DNA from: CAMFLJ01 sp963702555
GTDB lineage: Bacteria; Actinomycetota; Acidimicrobiia; Acidimicrobiales; Acidimicrobilacustridaceae
Direction of reading: 5' to 3'
Length of the DNA stretch: 64,000 bases
NCBI GenBank assembly: GCA_963702555.1
Contig: CAVPCW010000013.1
Location: 1-64,000 of the forward strand
Shown here one piece after another: positions 57,674 through 64,000 of this stretch (positions are counted from its first letter, which is position 1; every line of letters begins with the position of its first letter). The position numbers and the translations under genes are program-made. The notes under the pieces were generated by a model that was not told where the DNA came from, did no database searches, and worked only from the letters and a program-made list of their open reading frames with translations.

Positions 57674-58535
57674 TCAGCGGCGGGGGCCGAGGTTGACGGG
57701 CGTGACGACGCCCGAGGGGCGGTCCTCGTCGAGGGCTTCGATGGTGACGGTCGAGCCGGTGGACAGCCCCAGCTCGGCGGCCGCCGACTTGCGGTCGAGC
57801 ACCACGGCGACGAGGCCGTAGGAGTCGACGATGAGGCCGAGCTGGTCGGGCTCGAGGGTGGCGAAGGTGTCGGTGCGGCGGGCCGAGCGGTTGCCGTCGT
57901 CCATCACCAGCAGCACGGTGTCGTCGTAGACCTCGAGCTCCTCGGGGTCGACGTTGAGCTGGGCGTTGCCGTAGCGGTCGACCCACAGGACCTCGGCGTG
58001 GAGGCGGCCCTCCTCCTCACGGGTGAGGGGCACCATCGCCGGGAAGAGCGAGACGGGGTCGATCGGCGGGCCGAGCTCGGCCAGGTCGACGCCGAGGCAG
58101 AGGTGGGCGGCGGCCGGGGCGAACACGTCGCGGCCGTCGAAGGTGGCCGCCTCGGTGGGCAGCACGTAGGCGGGGTTGGCTGATCTCGACCGCCCGGGTG
58201 GCGCCGCCGCAGAGGGCCACGGCCGGGGCGAGCACGCCGTTGTCGGGGCCGACCAGCACCGACGCGCCGTCGCCGACCTCGACCGCGATGGACCGGCGGG
58301 AGGTGCCGACGGCCGGGTCGACCACGGCCACCACGACGCCGGGGCAGAGGTACTCGACGCTGCGGGCGAGGGCGAGGCCACCGCCGCGCACGTCGTAGGG
58401 GGTGATGCCGTGGGTGAGGTCGACCACCGCCACCTCGGGGGCGATCGAGCGGATCACCGAGTGGACGACGCCGACGAACTCGTCGACGAGCCCGTAGTCG
58501 GAGAGGAAGGTGATGGTCTCGTAGCGCAGCGGCAT
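57674..58535 (-). CDS. SAM hydrolase / S-adenosylmethionine hydroxide adenosyltransferase (DUF62), one frameshift
   Basis: About 286 residues from ATG 58535. The N-terminal part reads FLSDYGLVDEFVGVVHSVIR, VVDLTHGITPYDVRGGGLAL and VVDPAVGTSRRSIAVEVGDG. One inserted base near 58179 shifts the frame. The rest reads YVLPTEAATFDGRDVFAPAA, AEVLWVDRYGNAQLNVDPEE and a C-terminal beta domain. Family members hydrolyse SAM to adenosine and methionine or bind halide. Both halves are well formed, so an indel error is the best reading. Confidence 0.88.
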
Positions 58536-58558
58536 GGCAGGCGCAGGGTACCCGCCCG

Positions 58559-59351
58559 TCAGGCCCGACCCAGCTCCCGGGACCGCTCGGTGGCGGCCTT
58601 CACCGCGTCGAGGATGGCGGCGCGCAGGCCGCCGGACTCGAGGGCGTGGAGACCGGCGGCGGTGGTGCCGCCCGGCGAGGTGACCGCGCCACGGAGGGCC
58701 GCCGCGTGCTCGTCGCTCGAGTGCAACAGCTCGGCCGAGCCCCGGAGGGTCTGCACGGCCAGGACCTCGGCGACCTCCCGGGTGAGGCCCATCAGCACGC
58801 CGGCCTCGATGAGGCTCTCGGCGATGAGGAAGACGTAGGCGGGGCCCGAGCCCGACAGGCCGGTGACGGCGTCGAGCTGGGCCTCGGTGACCCGCACCAC
58901 GACCCCCACCGCGTCGAGCAGCGACTGGGCCCAGTCGAGGTCGGCGGCGGTGGCGGTGGGGCCGGGGGCGATGGCCGACGCACCCGCGCCGACGACAGCG
59001 GGCGTGTTGGGCATGGCCCGCACCACCGCGGTGCCGGCGCCGGCGGCCTCCTGGAGCGTGGCGGTGGTGACCCCGGCGGCGATCGAGAGGATGCGGGGGA
59101 TGCCGAGCGCCGCCGAGCACGGCGCACGTGGCGGGCACGTCGCCGGGCTTCACGGCGACGATGGCGCCCTCGGCGGCGACGGGCTCGTCGGCCACGCCCA
59201 CGCCCGGGAACAGGGCGAGCAGCTCGTCACGGCGGGCCGGCAGCTTCTCGACCACCACGATGTCGGCCGGCTCGGCCCAGCCGGACCCGAGCAGGCCTCC
59301 GAGGAGGGCCTCGCCCATCTTTCCGCCGCCGACGATCTGCAGTCGCACCAT
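58559..59351 (-). CDS. proC: Pyrroline-5-carboxylate reductase, one frameshift
   Basis: About 264 residues from ATG 59351. The N-terminus has QIVGGGKMGEALLGGLLGSG, the NADPH loop. After one frame jump near 59117 the body reads VVRAMPNTPAVVGAGASAIA, VTGLSGSGPAYVFLIAESL and GAVTSPGGTTAAGLHALESG, the proC signature. It catalyses the last step of proline synthesis. Being an essential biosynthetic gene with perfect motifs on both sides, the frame jump is probably a sequence error. Confidence 0.92.
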
Positions 59352-59543
59352 GGCGCCGACGCTAGTGCTCCACCCGGGCACCGCCGTGAGCCATTCGCCG
59401 CCGGGACGCGTGGAGGCCCGGGCGTTCGGTTTCGGTGGTCCCACTTCCCCGATGGGTTCCCACCGCCCGCCGGCCGCCCGGGCCGAGCCAGACTCTACAC
59501 ACGAGAGTGCACGAAAAGCAATGAAACAGCCTCTAGATCCCCC

Positions 59544-59590
59544 AAGCTGGTTCGGAACGTTCCGGTTTCCGGAACGAGGTGAACCACCTT
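59544..59590. repeat. Dispersed hairpin repeat, member 4 (terminator-like)
   Basis: Outer arms AAGCTGGTTC / GAACCACCTT (one C-C mismatch) and a 7-bp inner stem GTTCCGG/CCGGAAC with loop TTT. It lies 43 bp past the stop of the YbjN gene on the minus strand. The rest of 59352-59633 holds no gene. Confidence 0.85.
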
Positions 59591-59633
59591 TCGAGGAGGG
59601 ACCGGCCGAAGACGGGGGCGTCAGCCGGGAGTC

Positions 59634-60101
59634 TCAGGCGGAGGGGAAGCGGGAGGCGAAGCCGATGCGCAGGGCCGGGAGGAAGCACTGCTCGACGTAG
59701 GCGTAGAGCGAGCCGAGGATGCGGTCGAGCTCGCCCTCGTCGACGGCGTGGAACGGCAGCGCCCCCGCCAGGAACACCGCCTCCTCCTCGCCGATGCAGA
59801 ACGCGGCCCCGTGGAGCTTGCGGTTGCGGCGCAGCAGGTGCTCGTAGAACTCGCCCTGGTTCTCCTCGGGCGCCGGCATCACGTAGGTCTCGTAGTGCAG
59901 CGACCGCTGGCGCAGCGTGAACCAGATGGTGAACACGTCCTTGCTCTCGCCGTGCACCCGGACGTACCAGCGCCGCTCCGACGGCTCGCCCCGCTCGACC
60001 GCCGCCACGACGGGGTTCTCGGCCAGCTGCTCGGCCAGCCACGCGTCGATGACGGCCTCGAGCTCCGCCAGGGTGGCGGCGTCGGCGATCTCGTCGGCCA
60101 T
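59634..60101 (-). CDS. YbjN domain protein
   Basis: 155 residues from ATG 60101, with GGGAG upstream. It has AELEAVIDAWLAEQLAENPV, RWYVRVHGESKDVFTIWFTL, the pattern LHYETYVMPAPEENQGEFYE and LLRRNRKLHGAAFCIGEEEA, typical of actinobacterial YbjN (type III secretion chaperone-fold) proteins. The role is unknown. It is followed on the same strand by proC and preceded by mshA. Confidence 0.85.
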   Translation of the reverse strand: MADEIADAATLAELEAVIDAWLAEQLAENPVVAAVERGEPSERRWYVRVHGESKDVFTIWFTLRQRSLHYETYVMPAPEENQGEFYEHLLRRNRKLHGAAFCIGEEEAVFLAGALPFHAVDEGELDRILGSLYAYVEQCFLPALRIGFASRFPSA

Positions 60102-60123
60102 GGGAGCTCCCGGGGTCAGGCGC

Positions 60124-61342
60124 TCAGCTGCACGACACGGGCGAGCGTGACGTGAGGTCGGCGTAGAGGCGCCGCAGACGGGCCGCCGTGGTGGACCAGG
60201 TGAAGCCCCGGGCCCGGTCGGCGGCGGCCTCGGCGATCTTGGCCGACAGGCCCTCGTCGTCGAGGAGGGTGGCCACCGCGGCGGCGTAGTCGGCGGGGTC
60301 GCGGGTGTCGACCAGGAAGCCGGTGACGCCGTCGTCGACCAGGGTGCGCAGCCCACCGACGGCGGCCGCCACCACCGGGGTGCCGCAGGCGGCGGCCTCG
60401 AGGGCGACCAGGCCGAAGGACTCCGAGCGGCTCGGGACGATGCACACGTCGGCGGCCCGGTAGTAGGTCGAGAGCAGGTGGTGGGGCTGGGGCGGCACGA
60501 ACCGCACCCGGTCGTGCAGGCCGTGGATCGTCGATGAGGGCCCGGGCGGCGGCCATCTCCTCGTCGCCGCCGGCGCCGCTCTGACCGCCGACGGCCACGA
60601 GCACGGCGTCGGGGTGGGCGGCCGACAGCTCGGCCAGGGCGCCGATGGCGACGGTGAGGCCCTTGAGGGGCTGGATGCGCCCGGCGAACAGCAGCACGGG
60701 ATGGTCGCCGAGGCCGAGGGCGGCGCGGGCGCCACGGCGGTCGCCGGGCGAGAAGAAGGCGTGGTCGACGCCGGGCGGCACGATCTCGATGCGGGACGGA
60801 TCGGCGCCGTAGAGCTCGACGAGCTGGGTGACCTCGTCGGGGCAGTTGGCGAGGATGGCGTCGGAGCAGGCGATGACCTCGGTCTCGGCGTCGACGCGGC
60901 GGTCGGGCTCGGGGTCGCCGGTCTCGGCCTTCACCCGGGCGAGGGTGTGGAAGGTCGACACCAGCGGGAGCGAGAGCTCGTGCTTGAGCCGATGGCCGGC
61001 CAGGCCCGACAGCCAGTAGTTGGCGTGGATGGCGTCGGGGCCGCCCTGGCGGCGCAGGTGGCGGGCCACGCCGTCGGTGAACTCGTCGACGACCTCGGGG
61101 AGCTCTTCCTTGGCCAGGTCGGCCGGACCGGCCTCCACGTGCACGACCCGGAAGCCGGGCTCGACGTCGACCACCTCGGGGAGGTCGTCGGCCCAGCGCC
61201 GCACGTAGACCTCGGAGCGCACGCCGGCCTGGGCCAGCGCGGCGACCAGCTCGCGCACGTACACGTTCATGCCGCCGGAGTCGCCGCTGCCCGGCTGGGC
61301 CAGGGGGGACGTGTGCAGCGACAGCACGGCGAGCGATCTCAT
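60124..61342 (-). CDS. mshA: MshA-type glycosyltransferase (mycothiol synthesis), one frameshift
   Basis: About 406 residues from ATG 61342. The N-terminus has HTSPLAQPGSGDSGGMNVYV, the MshA acceptor-binding motif; LARVKAETGDPEPDRRVDAE and VPPGVDHAFFSPGDR also match. After one base is lost near 60530 the frame reads HDRVRFVPPQPHHLLSTYYR and the donor loop SRSESFGLVALEAAACGTPV. MshA joins GlcNAc to inositol-3-phosphate, the first step of mycothiol synthesis. The last residues are LTSRSPVSCS. The frame jump lies between two perfect halves and is probably an indel error. Confidence 0.87.
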
Positions 61343-61409
61343 GACGCCACCACGCTACGGGCAGCGCGGGCGCATCGGCACCCCGAGAGGCTCGACGACC
61401 GGATCAGGG

Positions 61410-61985
61410 TCAGTCGCCGGCATCGGGGGCGGCATCAGCCAGCGCGCCCTCGGGGGTGAGCTCACCGCTGCCGTAGCGACGGGCCAGCTCGGCGTTCAGC
61501 AGGTCGATGGTGCGGTGAAGAAGGCGGCGCTTGCGCGACACCCGGACCTCGAGCGAGTCGAGCGCCGCCGCCAGCTCGACGAGCTCGTCGTCGGTGGTGG
61601 TGGGGAGCATGGCGATGCGCATGCCGCCCTGGGTGACCGAGTCGAGCTCGGCGGCGAGCTCGGGGTCGATCTCGGTGGGCTCGAGGGTGTGGGGCACCCG
61701 ACCGCCGCCCGGGCCCGAGTGCTCGCTGAGGATGCGGGGCAGGTCGTCGACCAGGGCGGCGAGGTCGCTGGTCTCACCGGCGGCCCGACGCTCGAGCTCA
61801 CCGCGGACCATGTCGAGCGGGGCCTGCACCATCCGCCGCAGGTAGGAGAGGCCGGTCTCGGTCTCGACCGCGTGGTCGCGAGCGCTGCGGATCTCCCCCA
61901 GCGCGACCGTGTCGAGGCCGTCGGGCGACAGCCCGGCCACCTGCAGCGCGCTGCGGTCGTCGATGGTGGCGTCGTTGTCGCTCAT
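61410..61985 (-). CDS. RsiG-like c-di-GMP-binding anti-sigma protein
   Basis: 191 residues, all helical. The c-di-GMP signature E(x3)S(x2)R(x3)Q(x3)D is exact at Glu43, Ser47, Arg50, Gln54 and Asp58 (ETGLSYLRRMVQAPLD). A second copy with His in place of Gln is at Glu146, Ser150, Arg153, His157 and Asp161 (EVRVSRKRRLLHRTID). RsiG of Streptomyces binds the sigma factor WhiG when c-di-GMP is present. The sigma partner is not in this window. The gene precedes mshA on the same strand (67 bp). The first 40 residues are acidic and less ordered. Cytoplasmic. Confidence 0.88.
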   Translation of the reverse strand: MSDNDATIDDRSALQVAGLSPDGLDTVALGEIRSARDHAVETETGLSYLRRMVQAPLDMVRGELERRAAGETSDLAALVDDLPRILSEHSGPGGGRVPHTLEPTEIDPELAAELDSVTQGGMRIAMLPTTTDDELVELAAALDSLEVRVSRKRRLLHRTIDLLNAELARRYGSGELTPEGALADAAPDAGD

Positions 61986-62054
61986 CGGGCCCTCGTGCCT
62001 CCTCGCCAGCGGTGGTGCCGGAACCCGTTGATCCTACCCGGCAACGTGGCGCAG

Positions 62055-62862
62055 CTACGAGAGGTAGTCCCAGAGCAGCAGGCACCACACCGGCGCCACG
62101 AGCAACCAGGCGTCGAGGCGACGCAACGCCGGCACCTTCGCGGTCGACGCGGGAGCGAGGGCCGATGCCAGCGGAGCACCGAGCGGGGCGAGCACGGCGA
62201 CCAGGCCGCCGAACACCCAGGCGGCCCTCGCGTCGAAGGGCCCGAGCTGGAAGACGGCCTCGGTGAAGGTGAGCACCAGCACCGCCGCCATGCCGGCGAT
62301 CGGCCCCTCGACGAGGCCGTTGGCCCCGGTGCCGACCAGGTAGTCGCCGACCTCGTAGGCGCTCACCAGGATCAGCAGGATCACGAGGGCGGCCACGTCG
62401 ACGCGGGCGATGGCCACCACGGACGCCGCGGCCACGGCCGGCAGGGCCCAGGTGCGCACCGTGCGGCCGGCCCTCGCCCCGACCGGCTCGTCGCGGCCCG
62501 GGCGCCACCAGGGCGGCGATGACGCTGGCCGCGACCCCGGCGAGCATGGCCAGGCCGGCGAGCCCCGTGCCGACGATGGCGGCCAGGCCGACGGCGAGTG
62601 CCGCGCCACCGGCCACGAAGCGGTCGTCGGCGCGCCCGGCCTGGCGCCACGCCACCGAGGTCTGGAGAGCGGCGACGGCGGCGAGGCCGGCGAAGAGCAG
62701 ACCCGTGGTCAGGGTGCCGAGCGAGCAGGCCACCACCGCGACCACGAACCACAGCACACCGAGGCGTCCGTGCGGCCCGTCGACCCGGGGCACGTAGGCG
62801 AACCGGGGAGGGGGCGGACGGCGGGTGGCACCGGCAGGACGGGCGGGCGAGGTCACGAACAC
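62055..62862 (-). CDS. Polytopic membrane protein, one frameshift (CdsA-like possible)
   Basis: About 268 residues from GTG 62862, overlapping the MoaD-like stop. The first half gives VLWFVVAVVACSLGTLTTGL and VAGGAALAVGLAAIVGTGLA; after a frame jump near 62505 the rest gives VDVAALVILLILVSAYEVGD, VEGPIAGMAAVLVLTFTEAV and ends LLVAPVWCLLLWDYLS. Seven or eight spans. The ending recalls CDP-diglyceride synthases, but the usual KD(x)GxxxPGHGG motif is not seen. I leave the function open. Confidence 0.65.
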
Positions 62863-63095
62863 CCACCGGACACCGGAGGGAGCACGGCCACCTCGTCGGC
62901 GTCGGTCACCGCGTCGTCGCCCTCGGCAGGCTCACCGTTGCGCCAGACCCGGCTGCACGCGGCGACCTCGGCGAACGCGGGGCCGTAGCGCCGGGAGGCC
63001 TCCTCGAGCACGGCCGCGACGGTCGCGCCGGGAATGACGTCGCGCCCGGTGCCCGCAGCCTCGCGGGCTGCAGCGAACAGTCGGAGCGTGGCCAC
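62853..63095 (-). CDS. MoaD/ThiS-like sulfur-carrier protein with a C-terminal GGCS
   Basis: About 80 residues from GTG 63095 (the frame is open to 63173). It has TLRLFAAAREAAGTG, VAAVLEEASRRYGPAF and DEVAVLPPVSGG, the beta-grasp pattern of MoaD. But after GG the frame adds Cys-Ser before the stop. Sulfur carriers need a free C-terminal GG; an added dipeptide would have to be removed by a JAMM-type protease, as with QbsE (GG-Cys-Phe). The stop overlaps the next gene. A small indel could also explain the tail. Confidence 0.75.
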   Translation of the reverse strand: MATLRLFAAAREAAGTGRDVIPGATVAAVLEEASRRYGPAFAEVAACSRVWRNGEPAEGDDAVTDADEVAVLPPVSGGCS

Positions 63096-63196
63096 GGCGA
63101 GGCAGCGTAGTTCCGCGCCCGGCCCGGCCTCTCGGCCCATGCCTGTGCCCGGTGACCGGTCCGGAGGTGTCACAGGGCGCGGGTACCGTCGACGCT

Positions 63197-63787
63197 GTGA
63201 CCGAGATGCTCCTCGTCCGCCACGGCCAGTCGGAGTGGAACGCGCTGGGCCGCTGGCAGGGCAACGCCGATCCCGCCCTGACCGACCTGGGCCGCCTGCA
63301 GGCCGTGCACGCCGCGTCCCGCGTCGGGTCGGTCGACGTCATCGTGGCCTCCCCCCTCATCCGGGCCCTCGAGACCGCCCAGCTCGTCAGCGGCCAGATC
63401 GGCGTCGGCCCCGTCGTGGTCGACGCCGGGCTCGCCGAGCGCGACGCCGGCGAGTGGGAGGGCCTCACCCGCGCCGAGATCGAGCAGGGCTGGCCGGGTT
63501 ACCTGGCCACCGAGCAGCGCCCGACGGGGTACGAGCCCCACGAGGCCCTCATCGAGCGGGCCCGCGCCGCCCTCGACCGCATCCACGCCGAGTACGACGG
63601 CGCCGACGTGCTGGTCGTCACCCATGGAGGGCTCATCGGCGCGGTGGAGCGCGACGGCGGGCTCCCGTGGGAGCGCATGCCCAACCTCGGTGGCCGTCGG
63701 GTCACCCACCACGGAGACCGCCTGTCGGTCGGCGAGCGCCTCGTGCTCGTCGACGACGACGAGCTCACCATCCCCACCCAGATCTAG
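63197..63787 (+). CDS. Histidine phosphatase / phosphoglycerate mutase family protein
   Basis: 196 residues from GTG 63197 (ATG 63206 is an alternative). LLVRHGQSEWNALGRWQG is the catalytic RHG loop, SPLIRALETAQLV the second Arg region, LAERDAGEWEGLT the acid, and VVTHGGLIGAVE the second catalytic His. The substrate is not evident: 2,3-phosphoglycerate mutase relatives include broad phosphatases. It is followed 5 bp later by the YgjP-like gene, so they share a transcript. Confidence 0.9.
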   Translation: MTEMLLVRHGQSEWNALGRWQGNADPALTDLGRLQAVHAASRVGSVDVIVASPLIRALETAQLVSGQIGVGPVVVDAGLAERDAGEWEGLTRAEIEQGWPGYLATEQRPTGYEPHEALIERARAALDRIHAEYDGADVLVVTHGGLIGAVERDGGLPWERMPNLGGRRVTHHGDRLSVGERLVLVDDDELTIPTQI

Positions 63788-63792
63788 AGGCC

Positions 63793-64000
63793 ATGGCCGT
63801 CCCCCACCGCTCCCGCCTCCCCGTCGAGGTCGTCTACAGCCGCCGCCGGCGCAAGACCGTGCAGGCCACCGTCGTCGACGGCGTCATCCGCGTGCAGGCA
63901 CCCGCCGGCATCGACGCCGCCGAGCTCGACCGCCACATCGAGGAGCTGGTCGGGCGGCTCGAGCGCCGCTACCAGGCCGCCTCGGTCGACCTCGAGACCC
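63793..64000 (+). CDS. YgjP-like metallopeptidase-domain protein, 3' truncated by window edge
   Basis: The first 69 residues are seen. LPVEVVYSRRRRKTVQATVV with DGVIRVQAPAGIDA is the usual N-terminal beta part of the YgjP/SprT-like (M48/DUF45) family. The zinc-binding HExxH would lie beyond the right edge. It starts 5 bp after the phosphatase stop. Confidence 0.75.
   Translation, partial: MAVPHRSRLPVEVVYSRRRRKTVQATVVDGVIRVQAPAGIDAAELDRHIEELVGRLERRYQAASVDLET

Overview
The window looks like a piece of a high-GC Actinomycetota chromosome, most likely an uncultured or marine-type lineage such as Acidimicrobiia (the class is an inference). Supporting signs: an MshA-type mycothiol glycosyltransferase, a rex - siroheme dehydrogenase - hemA - hemC cluster, an RsiG-type c-di-GMP-binding anti-sigma protein, a DUF3516 helicase, DUF6325 and DUF6131-like small proteins, GTG starts and many ATGA/GTGA stop-start overlaps.

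Layout. 1-2343: C-terminal part of a Ski2-like DEAD/DEAH helicase, broken by many small frameshifts. 2394-6452: two near-identical 46-bp hairpin repeats flank a secreted surface-protein gene and a small membrane protein, both frameshifted. 6607-8663: alpha/beta hydrolase and DUF2252 protein. 8879-15353: a sulfur-flavoured minus-strand cluster (SulP anion permease, MFS exporter, DUF6325 pair, rhodanese, and a DszB-like desulfinase keeping all four catalytic positions). 15485-19643: MalT-like LuxR regulator and a lipoprotein hydrolase. 19800-23745: tRNA-Arg(CCT), then ABC ATPase, permease, histidine kinase and response regulator in overlapping order. 24037-35835: small membrane proteins, a luciferase-like monooxygenase, two branched-chain-type binding lipoproteins, a sigma factor overlapping a VOC protein, a TetR/MFS divergent pair, and an AbiEi/DUF559-type nuclease gene enclosed by paired palindromic repeats. 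36017-39437: livGFHM transporter, downstream of which lies the second binding protein. 39583-42220: Nramp plus MgtE-N/CBS metal transport pair. 43513-46399: csoR/copA/copZ copper system. 46405-50471: FeS-type photolyase, TetR, tRNA/rRNA methyltransferase, and a beta-lactamase-fold lipoprotein without its active site. 50556-54059: heme/siroheme genes under Rex. 54153-64000: membrane-CAP fusion, ABC exporter, SAM hydrolase, proC, YbjN protein, mshA, RsiG, MoaD-like protein, phosphoglycerate-mutase family protein and the start of a YgjP-like peptidase.

Most genes sit in short co-directional runs with overlapping stops and starts. Themes are transport (five ABC or MFS systems, Nramp, SulP), metal and redox control (CsoR, Rex, mycothiol) and tetrapyrrole synthesis.

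Two families of palindromic repeats stand out. One is a pair of 108-bp blocks, each with two 47-nt inverted-repeat units, on either side of the nuclease gene at 32597-33511. The other is four dispersed hairpins with conserved outer arms and covarying inner arms, each just downstream of a minus-strand gene. Single-base frameshifts are dense in the first 9 kb and scattered elsewhere, hitting housekeeping genes such as proC and mshA; I read most of them as sequencing or assembly indels, not gene death.
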